Part shown: positions 1 to 9,279 of the stretch, piece after piece
How the letters are laid out: each line of letters begins with the position of its first letter
Position numbering within the stretch: the first letter of the stretch is position 1
Assembly (NCBI GenBank): GCA_001898625.1
Contig: MKUP01000026.1
Location: 293,689-357,688 of the forward strand
Length of the DNA stretch: 64,000 nucleotides
DNA from: Burkholderiales bacterium 67-32
GTDB lineage: Bacteria > Pseudomonadota > Gammaproteobacteria > Burkholderiales > Burkholderiaceae_B
Reading direction: 5' to 3'
Translations under genes and position numbers: made by a program
Notes under the pieces: model-generated
What the model was told of the DNA's origin: nothing
What the model saw: the letters and a program-made list of their open reading frames with translations, nothing else
Databases searched by the model: none

Positions 1-381
1 GTCGGTCAGCCGGATGCCGAATTTGTCGTTGACCACGACCACCTCGCCCTGGGCGATCAGGCAGCCGTTGACCATCACGTCCATGGGCTCGCCGGCCAGG
101 CCGTCGAGTTCCACCACCGATCCCTGCGCCAGTTGCAGGATCTGCTTGATGGGGATGCGGGTGCGGCCCAGTTCCACGGTCAGGGTGACCGGGATGTCCA
201 TGATGATTTCGATGTCGTTGACCGTCCTGGACGTCTCGCCGCCGGGGGTGAACTGCTCGAACAGTTCGTCGGCGGGCCGTGCCGCGGCGCTGGCCTCCGA
301 CTGCTCGGCCAGCGCCGCGGCCCAGTCGTCGTCGGCGGTGGCGCCGGGCGACTCGGGCAGGTGTTCAGGATCCGCTTCCAT
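1..381 (-). CDS. fliN: Flagellar motor switch protein FliN (3' end cut by window edge)
   Basis: FliN, with FliM, forms the C-ring that binds CheY-P and sets rotation direction. About 127 residues are visible: an acidic, alanine-rich N-terminus, then the SpoA/SurE-like FliN domain (VNDIEIIMDIPVTVTVELG..., then NGCLIAQGEVVVVNDKFGIR) typical of the family. The last 10 or so residues lie left of the window. The start at 381 is preferred over the ATG at 387 because AGGAG (388-392) sits six bases before it but touches 387. It overlaps the end of fliM by 17 bases, so the two are translationally coupled. fliOPQR probably follow to the left, but this is inference. Confidence 0.95.
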   Translation of the reverse strand, partial: MEADPEHLPESPGATADDDWAAALAEQSEASAAARPADELFEQFTPGGETSRTVNDIEIIMDIPVTLTVELGRTRIPIKQILQLAQGSVVELDGLAGEPMDVMVNGCLIAQGEVVVVNDKFGIRLTD

Positions 382-1375
382 TCTCATCTCCTAACTGGTT
401 TTCCGATTGCAGGGTGGCCAGCACCTTGCCGATGCGGATCGCGTACTGCCCGTTGCTGACGCCGATCTTGCAGTCGAATATGGGCACGCCGTCGACGTAG
501 GCGGGCAGCGTGGGGGCGATGTCGATCGGGATGACGTCGCCCTTCTGCATGTTCAGCAGGTCGCGCAACACCAATTCGCTCTGGGCCAGGTTGACCACCA
601 TCTCGACGTCGGCCAGCTGGATCTGCTTGGAGAGCATGCGCAGCCAGCGCTTGTCGGGTTCCATCTGGTCGCCCTGGACGGGGCTGTACAGCGCATCGCG
701 GATGGGCTCGACCGATGCGTACGGAAAACAGATGTGCAGGTCGCCGCCGGACGAGCCGAATTCGATCGAGAAGGTCGAGCAGACGACGATCTCGGACGGC
801 GTGGCGATGTTGGCGAACTGCGTGTGCATTTCGGCGCGCTGGTACTCGAAGTGCATGGGGTGGACGGCGGCCCACGCCTTGGCGTATTCGTCCAGCACCA
901 CCGCCAGCATGCGCTGGATGATGCGCTGCTCGGTGGCGGTGAAATCGCGCCCTTCGACGCGGGTGTGATAGCGGCCGTCGCCGCCGAACAGGTTGTCGAT
1001 GACCGAGAACACCAGCCGCGGCTCGAAGATGAACAGGGCATTGCCCCGCAGGGGCTTGAGCGAAACGATGTTCAGGTTGGTCGGGACGACGATGTTGCGC
1101 AGGAACTCGCTGTACTTGACCAGCCGCACCGGGCCGACCGAGATCTCGGGGTTGCGCCGCAGGAAGTTGAACAGGCCCACGCGCAGCAGGCGGCCGAAGC
1201 GATCGTGGATGATCTCGAGCGACGGCATGCGGCCGCGCACGATACGCTCCTGCTTGGCCAGGTTGTAGGGGCGTATGCCCGCTGGCTCTTCTTCCTTGGG
1301 CAGCTCGTCGTGCTCGCCCGTGACGCCTCGCAACAGGGCGTCGACTTCGTCTTGCGACAGAAATTCACCGGCCAT
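365..1375 (-). CDS. fliM: Flagellar motor switch protein FliM
   Basis: FliM is the C-ring subunit that receives CheY-P and contacts FliG. The 336 residues match the family length. The N-terminal FLSQDEVDALL stretch (about residues 5-15) is the CheY-P-binding peptide. The middle domain follows (NLFGGDGR motif near residue 130), and the C-terminal SpoA-like domain resembles FliN (KGDVIPIDIAPTLPAYVDGVPIFDCKIG). It overlaps fliN at its 3' end and lies 59 bases downstream of fliL in the same direction, consistent with a fliL-fliM-fliN transcript. Confidence 0.97.
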   Translation of the reverse strand: MAGEFLSQDEVDALLRGVTGEHDELPKEEEPAGIRPYNLAKQERIVRGRMPSLEIIHDRFGRLLRVGLFNFLRRNPEISVGPVRLVKYSEFLRNIVVPTNLNIVSLKPLRGNALFIFEPRLVFSVIDNLFGGDGRYHTRVEGRDFTATEQRIIQRMLAVVLDEYAKAWAAVHPMHFEYQRAEMHTQFANIATPSEIVVCSTFSIEFGSSGGDLHICFPYASVEPIRDALYSPVQGDQMEPDKRWLRMLSKQIQLADVEMVVNLAQSELVLRDLLNMQKGDVIPIDIAPTLPAYVDGVPIFDCKIGVSNGQYAIRIGKVLATLQSENQLGDENGSGS

Positions 1376-1434
1376 CGTGGGCGCTCCGGGCGGCGTCGTG
1401 GGAGGGCGTCATCGGTGTCACGGCGCAACGGGAC

Positions 1435-1977
1435 CTACTGGATCACGAAACTGGAGAAATGCGCGGCGTATACATTGGAGCGGAACTCCGGCGCAATGTA
1501 CTTCCGGGCGATGTCGACGACCTGCGTGGCCAGGGCCTGCTTGCCCTTCAGGCTGAGCAGTTCGTCGGCGGTCTTGGAGCTCAGCAGCAGCAGGATGTCG
1601 CTGCGGATGGGCGGAACGACCGCGTTCAGGGCGGCACCCGCCTTGGCGTCGCCCACCTCGATCACGATTCCCACCTGCGCGAAGCGGTCGTTGTCGCGCT
1701 CGGCCAGGTTGGCCGTGAACAGGTCCAACGCCGTGAAGACGCGCTTGCCCGAGTTCGCGGACGCGGCGGCGGGGGCCGGTGCCATGGGAGGCCTGGGTTG
1801 GGTCGGGTCGTCGTCTTCTTGCAATCCGGGATAGCTGTAGGTCTCGAAGTTGGCCAGTTGCTTGTTGTGGACGAGCAGCAGCGCGGCCATGGCCGCGATC
1901 ACGACCAGCAGTACGAGTCCGCCCAGCACGAACAGCCAGGTGCGGGGGCGTTTCACAGGGACAATGGCCTCGGCCAT
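1435..1977 (-). CDS. fliL: Flagellar basal-body-associated protein FliL
   Basis: FliL is a single-span inner-membrane protein that surrounds the stator and supports torque. The protein has a short cytoplasmic start, one strongly hydrophobic segment (WLFVLGGLVLLVVIAAMAALLLV, about residues 14-36) and a periplasmic domain ending FRSNVYAAHFSSFVIQ, as FliL proteins do. I chose the ATG at 1977 (180 aa): GGAG lies nine bases upstream, whereas the ATG at 1986 abuts it. The 132 bases between it and fliK hold no gene. They may carry a separate promoter, but I recognise no convincing box. Confidence 0.93.
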   Translation of the reverse strand: MAEAIVPVKRPRTWLFVLGGLVLLVVIAAMAALLLVHNKQLANFETYSYPGLQEDDDPTQPRPPMAPAPAAASANSGKRVFTALDLFTANLAERDNDRFAQVGIVIEVGDAKAGAALNAVVPPIRSDILLLLSSKTADELLSLKGKQALATQVVDIARKYIAPEFRSNVYAAHFSSFVIQ

Positions 1978-2109
1978 GAACAACATCTCCGGAGTCGGTG
2001 GGAAAGGGCAGCGAACTGCCCCGAGGTCGCATTATCCAGACACGGATCGGCAACGATCGGTGGAACAGCAGGGGAAATCCCGCGGTTGGCCGGCCGGCCC
2101 GCGTCGGCG

Positions 2110-3255
2110 TCATGCGTACAGGTCGATCATGCCATTGCCCGACGAGGCGCCGCGGACGGCGGGGGCAGGCGGGCCCGCGCCAGGGCCGGAGGCGTCGGTG
2201 CCGGCGGAGGGGGCGCGGTCCGCTGGCGCCTCGCGTCCGGCGAACTGTCGAGCGGCCAGGAAGCCGCTCTGCTGTTCGCTGCCGACCGAGGCCTGGCCCA
2301 GGCTCAGCCCGTTGGCGGCCAGCACGTCCTTGAGGCCGGCCAGCGAGTTTTCCAGCGCCTGGCGCGTCGACTCGTGGTTGCTTCCGAACACCACGCTGGC
2401 GGCGTCGCCGTCCAGGCGCAGGTGGATCGTGATGGGACCCAGCACCTCGGGATCGACGCGCAGCTGCGCGGTTTGCAGAGGACCTGCGGCCATCCAGCGC
2501 AAGGCCGTGTCGATGCGGTCCTGCAAGGCGCCGGCATGCAGCGGCACCGGCGCGCCCGGCACGGTGGGCGCTTCGCCGCGGACCGAAGGCACCGGCGCGT
2601 GATGGGACGGCTGGGTGTTGACCGGGACCGTGGCGGACGCCTGCAGCACCGCGGCGGGATCGGCGGATGCCTTGGGGGCGGCGGGTTCCACGGCGGCAGG
2701 CTCGGAGGACGCCAGTGGCTGGACGCGAGGCACGGACGCTGTCCGGTCCGCGCGCCGGCCGGCGGCATCCGGGGCCGTGCCGGCGGCGGGCGTTGCGGCG
2801 GCGGGGCGCGCGGTCACGCCGGCAGCCGGGTTCGTCGCCAGGGCGACGGCATCCTGTTCGGCCACGGCGGGGTGCGGGGCGGCGGGATCCGCCTGCGTCG
2901 CGGCTGCCGGCGCGGCGCCCGGGGCCAGAGCATCGCCGGCATCGGCGGCGCCGTCCGGCGCAAGAGCCGTGTCTACGGACGGCGTCGCGGGCGGCGCGAG
3001 GTAGCCGGCCCACTGCGACAGCCACGGCAGGTCCGGCGCAATCGTGGGGTCGGCGTCGTCCTGGCTGCAGGGAGCGTCGGGATCCGCCGCTTCGGTTTGC
3101 GCCGGAATGTCCGTCTTGGTGGGTTCCGGGGCCTGGGACGCCGCCGCGAGCATGTCTTCGAACGGACGTTCGGCCGACACGCCGTCGCCGGATCCGGCCG
3201 GAGCGGGCGAGGGCGGAACCGCGGGCTGGGCGAACGAGACGGGAAGCGCGTTCAT
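2110..3255 (-). CDS. fliK: Flagellar hook-length control protein FliK
   Basis: FliK is secreted through the export gate, measures hook length and triggers the FlhB specificity switch. The 381 residues are Ala/Pro-rich and disordered up to about residue 225, as usual for the ruler part. The conserved C-terminal domain follows: LRVDPEVLGPITIHLRLDGD, then STRQALENSLAGLKDVLAANGLSL. It ends near the ATG of no other gene, but its own start overlaps fliJ by 4 bases (ATGA), so the two are coupled. A second, divergent FliK-like gene lies at 9609-10886; this copy, inside the fliF operon, is the likelier ruler. Confidence 0.92.
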   Translation of the reverse strand: MNALPVSFAQPAVPPSPAPAGSGDGVSAERPFEDMLAAASQAPEPTKTDIPAQTEAADPDAPCSQDDADPTIAPDLPWLSQWAGYLAPPATPSVDTALAPDGAADAGDALAPGAAPAAATQADPAAPHPAVAEQDAVALATNPAAGVTARPAAATPAAGTAPDAAGRRADRTASVPRVQPLASSEPAAVEPAAPKASADPAAVLQASATVPVNTQPSHHAPVPSVRGEAPTVPGAPVPLHAGALQDRIDTALRWMAAGPLQTAQLRVDPEVLGPITIHLRLDGDAASVVFGSNHESTRQALENSLAGLKDVLAANGLSLGQASVGSEQQSGFLAARQFAGREAPADRAPSAGTDASGPGAGPPAPAVRGASSGNGMIDLYA

Positions 3256-3707
3256 ATTGCATATCCCGTTGGCGTGCCGAAATGCCGGCGGCTGGCGAAT
3301 TCGTCGATCTGCTTCTGCATGCGCCTGGCCTCGGTCGATTCCTGGCGCTGGGTTTCCCGCTGGGCCAGGATCTCCAGGGACTTGAGCTTGCGTTCCTCGT
3401 CGAAGAACGCCGCCCGGGTCGCGTTCATGTGGCCGGCGCAGCGTTCGACCTCCTGCGCCTGCTGTTCGACGGCCTCGGTCAGTTGCTGGATGAAGCGGGC
3501 GTAGTTGCCCACCAGCGTGCCGTCCAGGCCGATGCCGGTCTGGTTGCGCATGCGCGACTCGTAGTCCGACCGGTAGTTCTCGATCAGTACCAGGCGCTCG
3601 CGGGCGCGCGAGTGTGCCGCGGCGGCCTGGGCGAACTCCTGGGCGGCCTTGTTCTTGCGGCCTTCCGCAAGTTCGATCAGCGTGGCGAGCGTGGTGGTGG
3701 ACGTCAT
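3252..3707 (-). CDS. fliJ: Flagellar export protein FliJ
   Basis: FliJ is the coiled-coil stalk of the export ATPase, linking the FliI hexamer to FlhA and escorting chaperones. The 151-residue protein is almost wholly helical and charged, with heptad-like runs (LIELAEGRKNKAAQEFAQ, EAVEQQAQEVERCAGH, ETQRQESTEARRMQKQIDEF) and no membrane segment. Length (about 147-150) and position between fliI (20 bases upstream) and fliK (4-base overlap) fit. Identification rests on shape and synteny, since FliJ sequence is poorly conserved. Confidence 0.9.
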   Translation of the reverse strand: MTSTTTLATLIELAEGRKNKAAQEFAQAAAAHSRARERLVLIENYRSDYESRMRNQTGIGLDGTLVGNYARFIQQLTEAVEQQAQEVERCAGHMNATRAAFFDEERKLKSLEILAQRETQRQESTEARRMQKQIDEFASRRHFGTPTGYAI

Positions 3708-3727
3708 GGCGGGCCTCTGGGCGCGGA

Positions 3728-5149
3728 TCAGGTGCCGGCGCCGAAGTGTTCGGCGATGGCGGTCATCAGGGTCAGGCTGTCGGTATAGGGGGCGCGGTCC
3801 TGCATGTCCTGCTGCAGGAAATTGCCGATGGTGGCGTGCGCGGCGATGGCCTGGTCGAGTTCGGGGTCGGTGCCCGGCACGTAGGCGCCCACCTGGATCA
3901 GGTCGCGCGAGCGCTGGTAGCGGGAGAACAGCTTTTTCAGCGTGCGCGCGTGGCGTTGCTGCTGGGCGTCGACGATGTTGTGCATGGCCCGTGAGATCGA
4001 TTGCTCGATGTCGATCGCGGGATAGTGGCCGGTGTCGGCCAGCGACCGGTCGAGCACGATGTGGCCGTCCAGGATGGCGCGGGCCGAATCGGCGATCGGG
4101 TCCTGCTGGTCGTCGCCTTCGGTCAGTACCGTGTAGAAGGCGGTGATCGAGCCGGCGCCGTGCGTGCCGTTGCCCGCGCGTTCGACCAGCGCGGGCAGCT
4201 TGGCGAACACCGACGGCGGGTAGCCCTTGGTGGCGGGCGGCTCGCCGATGGCCAGCGCGATCTCGCGCTGCGCCATCGCGTAGCGCGTGAGCGAATCCAT
4301 GATCAGCAGCACGTTCTTGCCCTGGTCGCGGAAATGCTCGGCCAGCACCGTGGCGTAGGCCGCGCCCTGCAGGCGCATCAGCGGCGCGGCATCGGCGGGC
4401 GCCGCGACCACGACCGAGCGCGCCAGTCCTTCCGGGCCGAGGATGTGGTCGATGAATTCCTTGACCTCGCGGCCGCGTTCGCCGATCAGGCCCACCACGG
4501 TCACGTCGGCCTCGGTGTAGCGCGCCATCATGCCCAGCAGCACGCTCTTGCCGACACCGGAGCCGGCGAACAGGCCCATGCGCTGCCCGCGCCCCACCGT
4601 CAGCATGGCATTGATGGCACGCACGCCCACGTCCAGCGGCCGTTCGATGGGCTGGCGCTCGATGGGATTGACCGGGCGCGCGGCCAGCGGCGCGCGCCGG
4701 GTGGAGGTGATCGGGCCGAGCCGGTCGAGCGGGCGCCCGGCGCCGTCCACCACGCGCCCCAGCAGCGCGTCGCCGACGGGCAGGTGCTTGGTGATTTCCT
4801 CGGCCGGGAGGTCCTGTCCGGCGGCGTCGTCGGCCGGCGGATACGAGGGGGCGGGACGCTGCGGCTCCAGCGGCATGACCAGCGAACCCGCCGTCAGGCC
4901 GTGCACCTCGCTGGAGGGCATCAGGAACAGGCGCTCGCCGTTGAAGCCCACCACTTCGGCCTCGGCGGCGCGGTCGTGGGCCTGCATGATCCGACAGGTG
5001 CTGCCCACCGGCAGCTTCAGCCCCACGGCCTCCATGACCAGGCCGGCCACGCGCGTCAGGCGCCCCGATGCGGCCACGGGCGCCGCCGTGCGCACACGGG
5101 CGGTGCAGCCTTGGACGAAGCGGGCCAGGCTGGCGGTGGCGTCATGCAC
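3728..5149 (-). CDS. fliI: Flagellum-specific ATP synthase FliI
   Basis: FliI is the F1-beta-like ATPase of the type III flagellar export apparatus. The P-loop is GSGVGKS at residues 196-202, followed by [18 protein letters not shown] Walker B region ([37 protein letters not shown]) lies near residues 280-320. At 473 aa it is slightly longer than many homologues; a Pro/Ala/Asp-rich insertion at about residues 98-120 accounts for this. Its start overlaps the end of fliH by 8 bases, giving tight coupling of ATPase and its regulator. Confidence 0.97.
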   Translation of the reverse strand: MHDATASLARFVQGCTARVRTAAPVAASGRLTRVAGLVMEAVGLKLPVGSTCRIMQAHDRAAEAEVVGFNGERLFLMPSSEVHGLTAGSLVMPLEPQRPAPSYPPADDAAGQDLPAEEITKHLPVGDALLGRVVDGAGRPLDRLGPITSTRRAPLAARPVNPIERQPIERPLDVGVRAINAMLTVGRGQRMGLFAGSGVGKSVLLGMMARYTEADVTVVGLIGERGREVKEFIDHILGPEGLARSVVVAAPADAAPLMRLQGAAYATVLAEHFRDQGKNVLLIMDSLTRYAMAQREIALAIGEPPATKGYPPSVFAKLPALVERAGNGTHGAGSITAFYTVLTEGDDQQDPIADSARAILDGHIVLDRSLADTGHYPAIDIEQSISRAMHNIVDAQQQRHARTLKKLFSRYQRSRDLIQVGAYVPGTDPELDQAIAAHATIGNFLQQDMQDRAPYTDSLTLMTAIAEHFGAGT

Positions 5150-5942
5150 GCTCGTCGCTCCACGGGCTGTCCTGGCCCAGCGTGGCCAGGGTGCGCTTCC
5201 AGCGCGTGGCCAGGGTCGCGTCGATATCGGATTGCTGGGTGGATATCCGGCAGCCGCCGGCCTCGACGCCGGCGTCCTCGACGATTTTCCATTGCCCCAT
5301 TTCGAGTTCCTCGCCCAGGTGGGCGCGCACCCGTTGCACGTCGGACGGGTGCAGCAGCAGTTGCTTGCCGGTTTCGCCGCCGATGAGCTGGTTGAAGGCG
5401 TCGCGCACCACCGCCAGGATCACGTTGTTGTCCAGGGCCAGTTCGCGCTGGATGACCTGGCGCGCGATCTCGGCCGCCAGTTCCAGCAGTTGGGGGGCCA
5501 GGTCGGTCTCGAAGCGGTCGAACACGTCCGAGGCGGCCCGCGCCATTGCCTGCAATTGCTCGGCCTCGCGCCGGGCCGCGGCGCTGCCGTGGTCGTAGCC
5601 CGCCGCATAGCCTTCGTCGAAGGCCGCCGCCTTGATGCGTTCGGCCTCGGCTGGATCGACGGCCGGTAGCGGGCCGGTGGGCGGCGGGGCCGCTTCGGCC
5701 ATGGCGGGTGCCGGCGTCGCGGTCTCGCGCGGCACGGCCTCCTTGCGCGCGCGGCGGTCGGTCTCTTGCCGGGCGGCGGCCAGCGCCGTTTCGATCGCGT
5801 GCTTTTCCTCCGGCGTCTGCGGCCGGCGGCGGGCCTCGCCCTGCATGGACGCATCGCCGAAGGTGTCCAGGCGCCAGACGGGCAGATTGCGGCCCTCGTC
5901 GGCGCGCAGGATGCGGCGGGCGCCCAGCGGCGGCTCAGACAT
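5142..5942 (-). CDS. fliH: Flagellar assembly protein FliH
   Basis: FliH binds and restrains FliI and anchors it to the C-ring. The 266-residue protein has a variable N-terminus, an Ala/Glu-rich helical middle (residues about 90-135, with [24 protein letters not shown]) and the conserved C-terminal FliH/YscL domain ([29 protein letters not shown]...). It overlaps fliG by 8 bases upstream and fliI by 8 bases downstream. Both overlaps show a compact operon. Confidence 0.94.
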   Translation of the reverse strand: MSEPPLGARRILRADEGRNLPVWRLDTFGDASMQGEARRRPQTPEEKHAIETALAAARQETDRRARKEAVPRETATPAPAMAEAAPPPTGPLPAVDPAEAERIKAAAFDEGYAAGYDHGSAAARREAEQLQAMARAASDVFDRFETDLAPQLLELAAEIARQVIQRELALDNNVILAVVRDAFNQLIGGETGKQLLLHPSDVQRVRAHLGEELEMGQWKIVEDAGVEAGGCRISTQQSDIDATLATRWKRTLATLGQDSPWSDERA

Positions 5943-6951
5943 ACTGTTCCTCGCCCATGCCGTTGATGGCCAGGTCGCCGGACTCGGTCAGGCGGCGCGC
6001 GACCTTCAGGATTTCCTTCTGCTGCGCCTCGACCTCGGAAATCTTGACCGGGCCGCGCACGTCGAGATCCTCGCGCAGCTGCTGCGCGGCGCGTGCCGGC
6101 ATGCAGCGGAACACCTTGGCGCGCAACTCGGTGCTGGCACCCTTGAGCGCGAGAATGAGCGAGTCGGGCGTGACCTCGCGCAGCAGCAGCTGCATGCCGC
6201 GGTCGTCGGCGTCGATGAGGTTCTCGAAGGTGAACATTTCGTCGATGATGCGCTGCGCCAGTTCCGTGTCGACCTGCTTGACGATGGACAGGATCTGGTG
6301 CTCGGACGACGAGCCCACGTAGTTGAGGATGTCGGCCGCGGTCTTGACCCCGCCCAGCTTGCGGCGCTTGATCTGCTCGTTGCCCGAGAGCATCTTCAGC
6401 AGCACGTCGTTCAGCTCGCGCAGCGCGGCCGGCTGGATGCCGTCCAGCGTGGCGATGCGCAGCAGCACGTCGGCGCGCACGCGCTCGGTCAGATAGTTGA
6501 CCACCGCGGCGGACTGGTCGGCCTCCAGGTGCACCAGGATCGATGCGATGATCTGGGGATGCTCGTGGCGGATCAGCTCGGCCACGCTGGCCGGGTCCAT
6601 CCATTTCAGGCTTTCGATGCCCGAGGTGTCGCCGGTGTGCAGGATGCGATCCAGCAGGAACCCGGCCTTGTCCGCGCCCAGCGCCTTGGTCAGCACGCTG
6701 CGCAGATAGGCGTCGGCATCGGCGCCCAGTCCCGTGTGCGCACCGATGTCCGTCTCGAAGCGCCGGATCACGAGGTCCATGGCCTCGCGCGCGATCCCCT
6801 GCATCCCGGCCATCGCCGTACCCAGTTTCTGCACTTCGCGCGGCGACAGATACTTCAGCACCTCGGCCGCTTCTTCCTCCCCCAGCGACAACAGCAGGAT
6901 CGCCCCATCGGCAACCCCCTGGTCGGGTTCGGTATTGACTACGTTCATCAT
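5935..6951 (-). CDS. fliG: Flagellar motor switch protein FliG
   Basis: FliG joins the MS-ring to the C-ring and carries the charged surface that MotA pushes against. It has 338 residues, with the N-terminal FliF-binding domain, the EHPQ motif at residues 130-133 and the C-terminal torque domain (NLIDADDRGMQLLLREVTPDSLILALKG). Two consecutive ATG codons (6949-6951, 6946-6948) could both serve; the first is used here. It is separated from fliF by 108 bases that are mostly a hairpin-rich repeat, which is unusual inside this otherwise tightly packed operon. Confidence 0.97.
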   Translation of the reverse strand: MMNVVNTEPDQGVADGAILLLSLGEEEAAEVLKYLSPREVQKLGTAMAGMQGIAREAMDLVIRRFETDIGAHTGLGADADAYLRSVLTKALGADKAGFLLDRILHTGDTSGIESLKWMDPASVAELIRHEHPQIIASILVHLEADQSAAVVNYLTERVRADVLLRIATLDGIQPAALRELNDVLLKMLSGNEQIKRRKLGGVKTAADILNYVGSSSEHQILSIVKQVDTELAQRIIDEMFTFENLIDADDRGMQLLLREVTPDSLILALKGASTELRAKVFRCMPARAAQQLREDLDVRGPVKISEVEAQQKEILKVARRLTESGDLAINGMGEEQYV

Positions 6952-6975
6952 GACTCGACAACTTCCTCTGCACCC

Positions 6976-7059
6976 CCCAGACCCAGGATGCGGAGGATCC
7001 GGCTCCGCCGGTCCACCCGCGTCGCCCCCTGGGGGGCGCGCGAAGCGCGTAGGGGGGGG
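6976..7059 (+). repeat. Dispersed multi-hairpin repeat, copy R1 (fliF/fliG gap)
   Basis: This is an 84-base element, nearly identical to R2 at 17992-18074. Its modules, in order, are: head CCCAGACCCAGG; an imperfect hairpin around GGATCCGGC/GCCGGTCC; a CCCCCTGGGGGG hairpin; a GCGCGAAGCGCG hairpin; and a TAGGGGGG tail. The tail touches the fliF stop codon. On the fliF-fliG transcript the element would form three stacked hairpins between the two cistrons. Confidence 0.9.
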
Positions 7060-8712
7060 CTATACATCGTTCACCCACTGTCGGATCACCGTGGCCACGA
7101 CCTGTGGGTTCTCCCGAGCGAAGCGGCGGACCTTGTCCAGCGGGTCTTCCGGCTGTTCCTCGGCGGCTTCGGCGGGTGCCTCGGCCATCATTGCGGGGCC
7201 GGCGGCCGTCAAGGCGGGTTCGGGCGGCGGCGCAGGCGCGGTCAGTTGCTTGATGGCGGGGCGGATCACGCCGATGATCAGGTACAGCACCGCCAGCGCA
7301 AGGACCAGCGCCACGCCTATGTCGCGTGCCAGGTTGACGAACTCCGGCTGCTGCCAGAATGCCGGCTCGGACACGGCTTCGGCGGCGGCTTCGTTGAACG
7401 GGATGCTGATGACCGATACCGAGTCGCGGCGCTGCGCATCGAAGCCGACGGCCTCGGTGACCAGCGCCTTGATCTGCGCCAGTTCGGCATCGCTGAGCGG
7501 CGTGCTGACCGGCTGGCCCTTGACCATGCTGGTGCGGTGGTTGACCACCACGGCGGCCGACAGGCGCTTGACGCGGCCCACGGGCTCGCGCACGTAGCGC
7601 ACGGTCTTGTCGAGCTCGTAGTTGGTGGTGTCCGCCCGCTTCACGTTCTGCGCGGGAGGCTGGGCCTGCGCGCCGGGCGCGGGCGGGTTGGTGGCGGCGC
7701 CGCCGGTGGTGGGGGCGATGGCGACTCCCGGCGGCGTGTTGCTGAGCGTGCCCGGCACGCCGCCGTCCATGCCCAGCGCCGGTTCGTGCGACTCCGAACT
7801 CTGCCGGCTGCGGATGGCCGCCTGGTCGGGCGAGGCGCCGTTGGGGCGATAGATCTCGTCGGTTTGCTCGTGCCGGCTGAAGTCCAGGTCGATCGCGACC
7901 TGCGCGCGCAGGTTCTGGGCGCCGACGATGGGCGAGATTAGCTCGGAGATGCGGCGGGTGTACTGGCGCTCCAGCGTGCGCAGATACTCGAGCTGGGTGG
8001 CGTCCAGGCCGTTCGGGTCGGTGTCGTTGGCCGAGAGCAGGGTGCCGGTCTGGTCCACCACGCTGACCGCGCCGGGCGCCAGTTCGGGCACCGACGAGGA
8101 AACCAGGTGGACGATGCCGGCGACCTGGCCGCGTTCCAGCACCCGGCCGGGCAGCATCTGCACCAGCACCGACGCGGTGGGCCGGTTCTGCTCCCGCATG
8201 AAGATGCTGGGCTTGGGAATGGCCAGGTGGACCCGTGCGCTCTTGACGGTGCCCAGGCTCTGGATGGAGCGGGCCAGTTCGCCTTCCAGCGCGCGCTGAT
8301 AGTTGACCTGCTCCTGGAACTGGGTGAGGCCCAGGCGGCTGTTGTCCATCAGCTCGAAGCCGACGTTGCCGGCGCGGGGCAGTCCCTGCGAGGCCAGGCG
8401 CAGCCGCACTTCGTGGACCTGGGTGGGCGGCACCAGGATGACGCTGCCGCCGTCGGCGACGCGGTAGGGGATTTTCTGTTGTTGCAACGCGGCGACGATG
8501 GTTCCGCCGTCCTGGTCGGACAAGCCGCTGAACAGGACGCGGTACTCCGGGTCGCGGCTCCACAGCAGCGCGGCGACCACGACGGCCACGAGCATGGGGA
8601 TGCCGATCAGCAAGGCAAGCCTGTGGCGCGCGGGCAGCCTGCCGAACGCCTCCAGGAGCTTGTTACCGCGTGATGCCCCGGCGGCGGGTTGATTCTGCGT
8701 GTCGTCGGCCAT
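7060..8712 (-). CDS. fliF: Flagellar M-ring protein FliF
   Basis: FliF builds the MS-ring in the inner membrane around the export gate. The 550 residues show a first membrane span at about 31-51 (RLALLIGIPMLVAVVVAALLW), YscJ/FliF ring-building domains, a Pro/Gly/Ala-rich periplasmic loop near residues 290-360 and a second span near 455-475 (GVALVLALAVLYLIIGVI). The C-terminal tail (RRFARENPQVVATVIRQWVNDV) is the FliG-binding motif. The ATG at 8712 gives MADDTQNQ; the frame stays open to 8769 but that extension reaches into the promoter region. No strong Shine-Dalgarno is visible. Confidence 0.96.
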   Translation of the reverse strand: MADDTQNQPAAGASRGNKLLEAFGRLPARHRLALLIGIPMLVAVVVAALLWSRDPEYRVLFSGLSDQDGGTIVAALQQQKIPYRVADGGSVILVPPTQVHEVRLRLASQGLPRAGNVGFELMDNSRLGLTQFQEQVNYQRALEGELARSIQSLGTVKSARVHLAIPKPSIFMREQNRPTASVLVQMLPGRVLERGQVAGIVHLVSSSVPELAPGAVSVVDQTGTLLSANDTDPNGLDATQLEYLRTLERQYTRRISELISPIVGAQNLRAQVAIDLDFSRHEQTDEIYRPNGASPDQAAIRSRQSSESHEPALGMDGGVPGTLSNTPPGVAIAPTTGGAATNPPAPGAQAQPPAQNVKRADTTNYELDKTVRYVREPVGRVKRLSAAVVVNHRTSMVKGQPVSTPLSDAELAQIKALVTEAVGFDAQRRDSVSVISIPFNEAAAEAVSEPAFWQQPEFVNLARDIGVALVLALAVLYLIIGVIRPAIKQLTAPAPPPEPALTAAGPAMMAEAPAEAAEEQPEDPLDKVRRFARENPQVVATVIRQWVNDV

Positions 8713-8912
8713 GTAATGAAGCGGGGCGTTGAATACCAAACAAGAAGAAGGGGCGCCGGAACGTCCCATTTCCCAGGGCTTGTATTATTTGATGCAGAAT
8801 GTCACAACCAAGGAAGGAATAGACGGGTTTTGCCCCGGTACTTCCCGGTCTGGATCCTTCCCGCCGCGGCTACTATCCCAGGCTCCACAGAATCGCCCAC
8901 GGGAAACCGCAT
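8713..8912. promoter_or_regulatory. Divergent fliF / fliE control region
   Basis: These 200 bases separate the leftward fliF operon from rightward fliE and are less GC-rich than the genes (TATTATTT near 8783). Both starts must be driven from here. In FlhDC-type systems such genes are class II, using FlhDC with sigma-70. I see no sigma-28 boxes and cannot place an FlhDC site by eye. Confidence 0.5.
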
Positions 8913-9266
8913 ATGGACCGCATCCAGGACGTGCTCGCCTCTTCCGCCGGGCAGGCCGGCTCGACCGGCATGGCGCGCGCCGCGCAGATGCTGGCGCGGC
9001 CCGATGCCCTGCTGGGCGGCGGCGCGGCCGCCGGCGCGGCGCCGGCATCGTTCGCCAACGTGCTGGTCGATGCGATCCAGGGCGTGCAGCGTGCCCAGTC
9101 CGAGGCCAGCGCCGTCCAGAAGGCCTACCAGCAGGGCGATCCCGAAGTCGGCCTGGAAACCACGATGATCGCGATGAACAAGGCCAGCCTGTCGTTCCAG
9201 ATGCTGGCGCAGGCGCGCAACCGCGTGATCGCGGCCTACAACGAAGTCATGAACATGCCGGTTTGA
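8913..9266 (+). CDS. fliE: Flagellar hook-basal body protein FliE
   Basis: FliE is the adaptor between the MS-ring and the rod and one of the first exported subunits. The 117-residue protein has the family signature: a variable N-terminus, then FANVLVDAIQGVQRAQSEASAVQKAYQQGD, ending in the conserved amphipathic helix LSFQMLAQARNRVIAAYNEVMNMPV. It is transcribed alone, divergent from fliF and convergent with the minus-strand gene ending at 9280 (13 bases away), so it appears to be monocistronic. Confidence 0.95.
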   Translation: MDRIQDVLASSAGQAGSTGMARAAQMLARPDALLGGGAAAGAAPASFANVLVDAIQGVQRAQSEASAVQKAYQQGDPEVGLETTMIAMNKASLSFQMLAQARNRVIAAYNEVMNMPV

Positions 9267-9279
9267 GCGGGAACGGGCC

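Noticed and set aside
3180..3215. Further copy of the hairpin repeat in fliK (GGATCCGG present)
   Set aside because: Only the short core matches; the C-run hairpin, third stem and tail are missing and it lies within coding sequence.
1459..3504. Long plus-strand open frame opposite fliL, fliK and fliJ
   Set aside because: Gly/Arg-rich shadow translation of the complementary strand. No ribosome site and no homology recognised.
5420..8563. Open frame of about 1047 codons on the minus strand crossing fliF, fliG and fliH
   Set aside because: It is an out-of-frame shadow of three well-defined genes, rich in Arg/Ala/Pro, with no domain.
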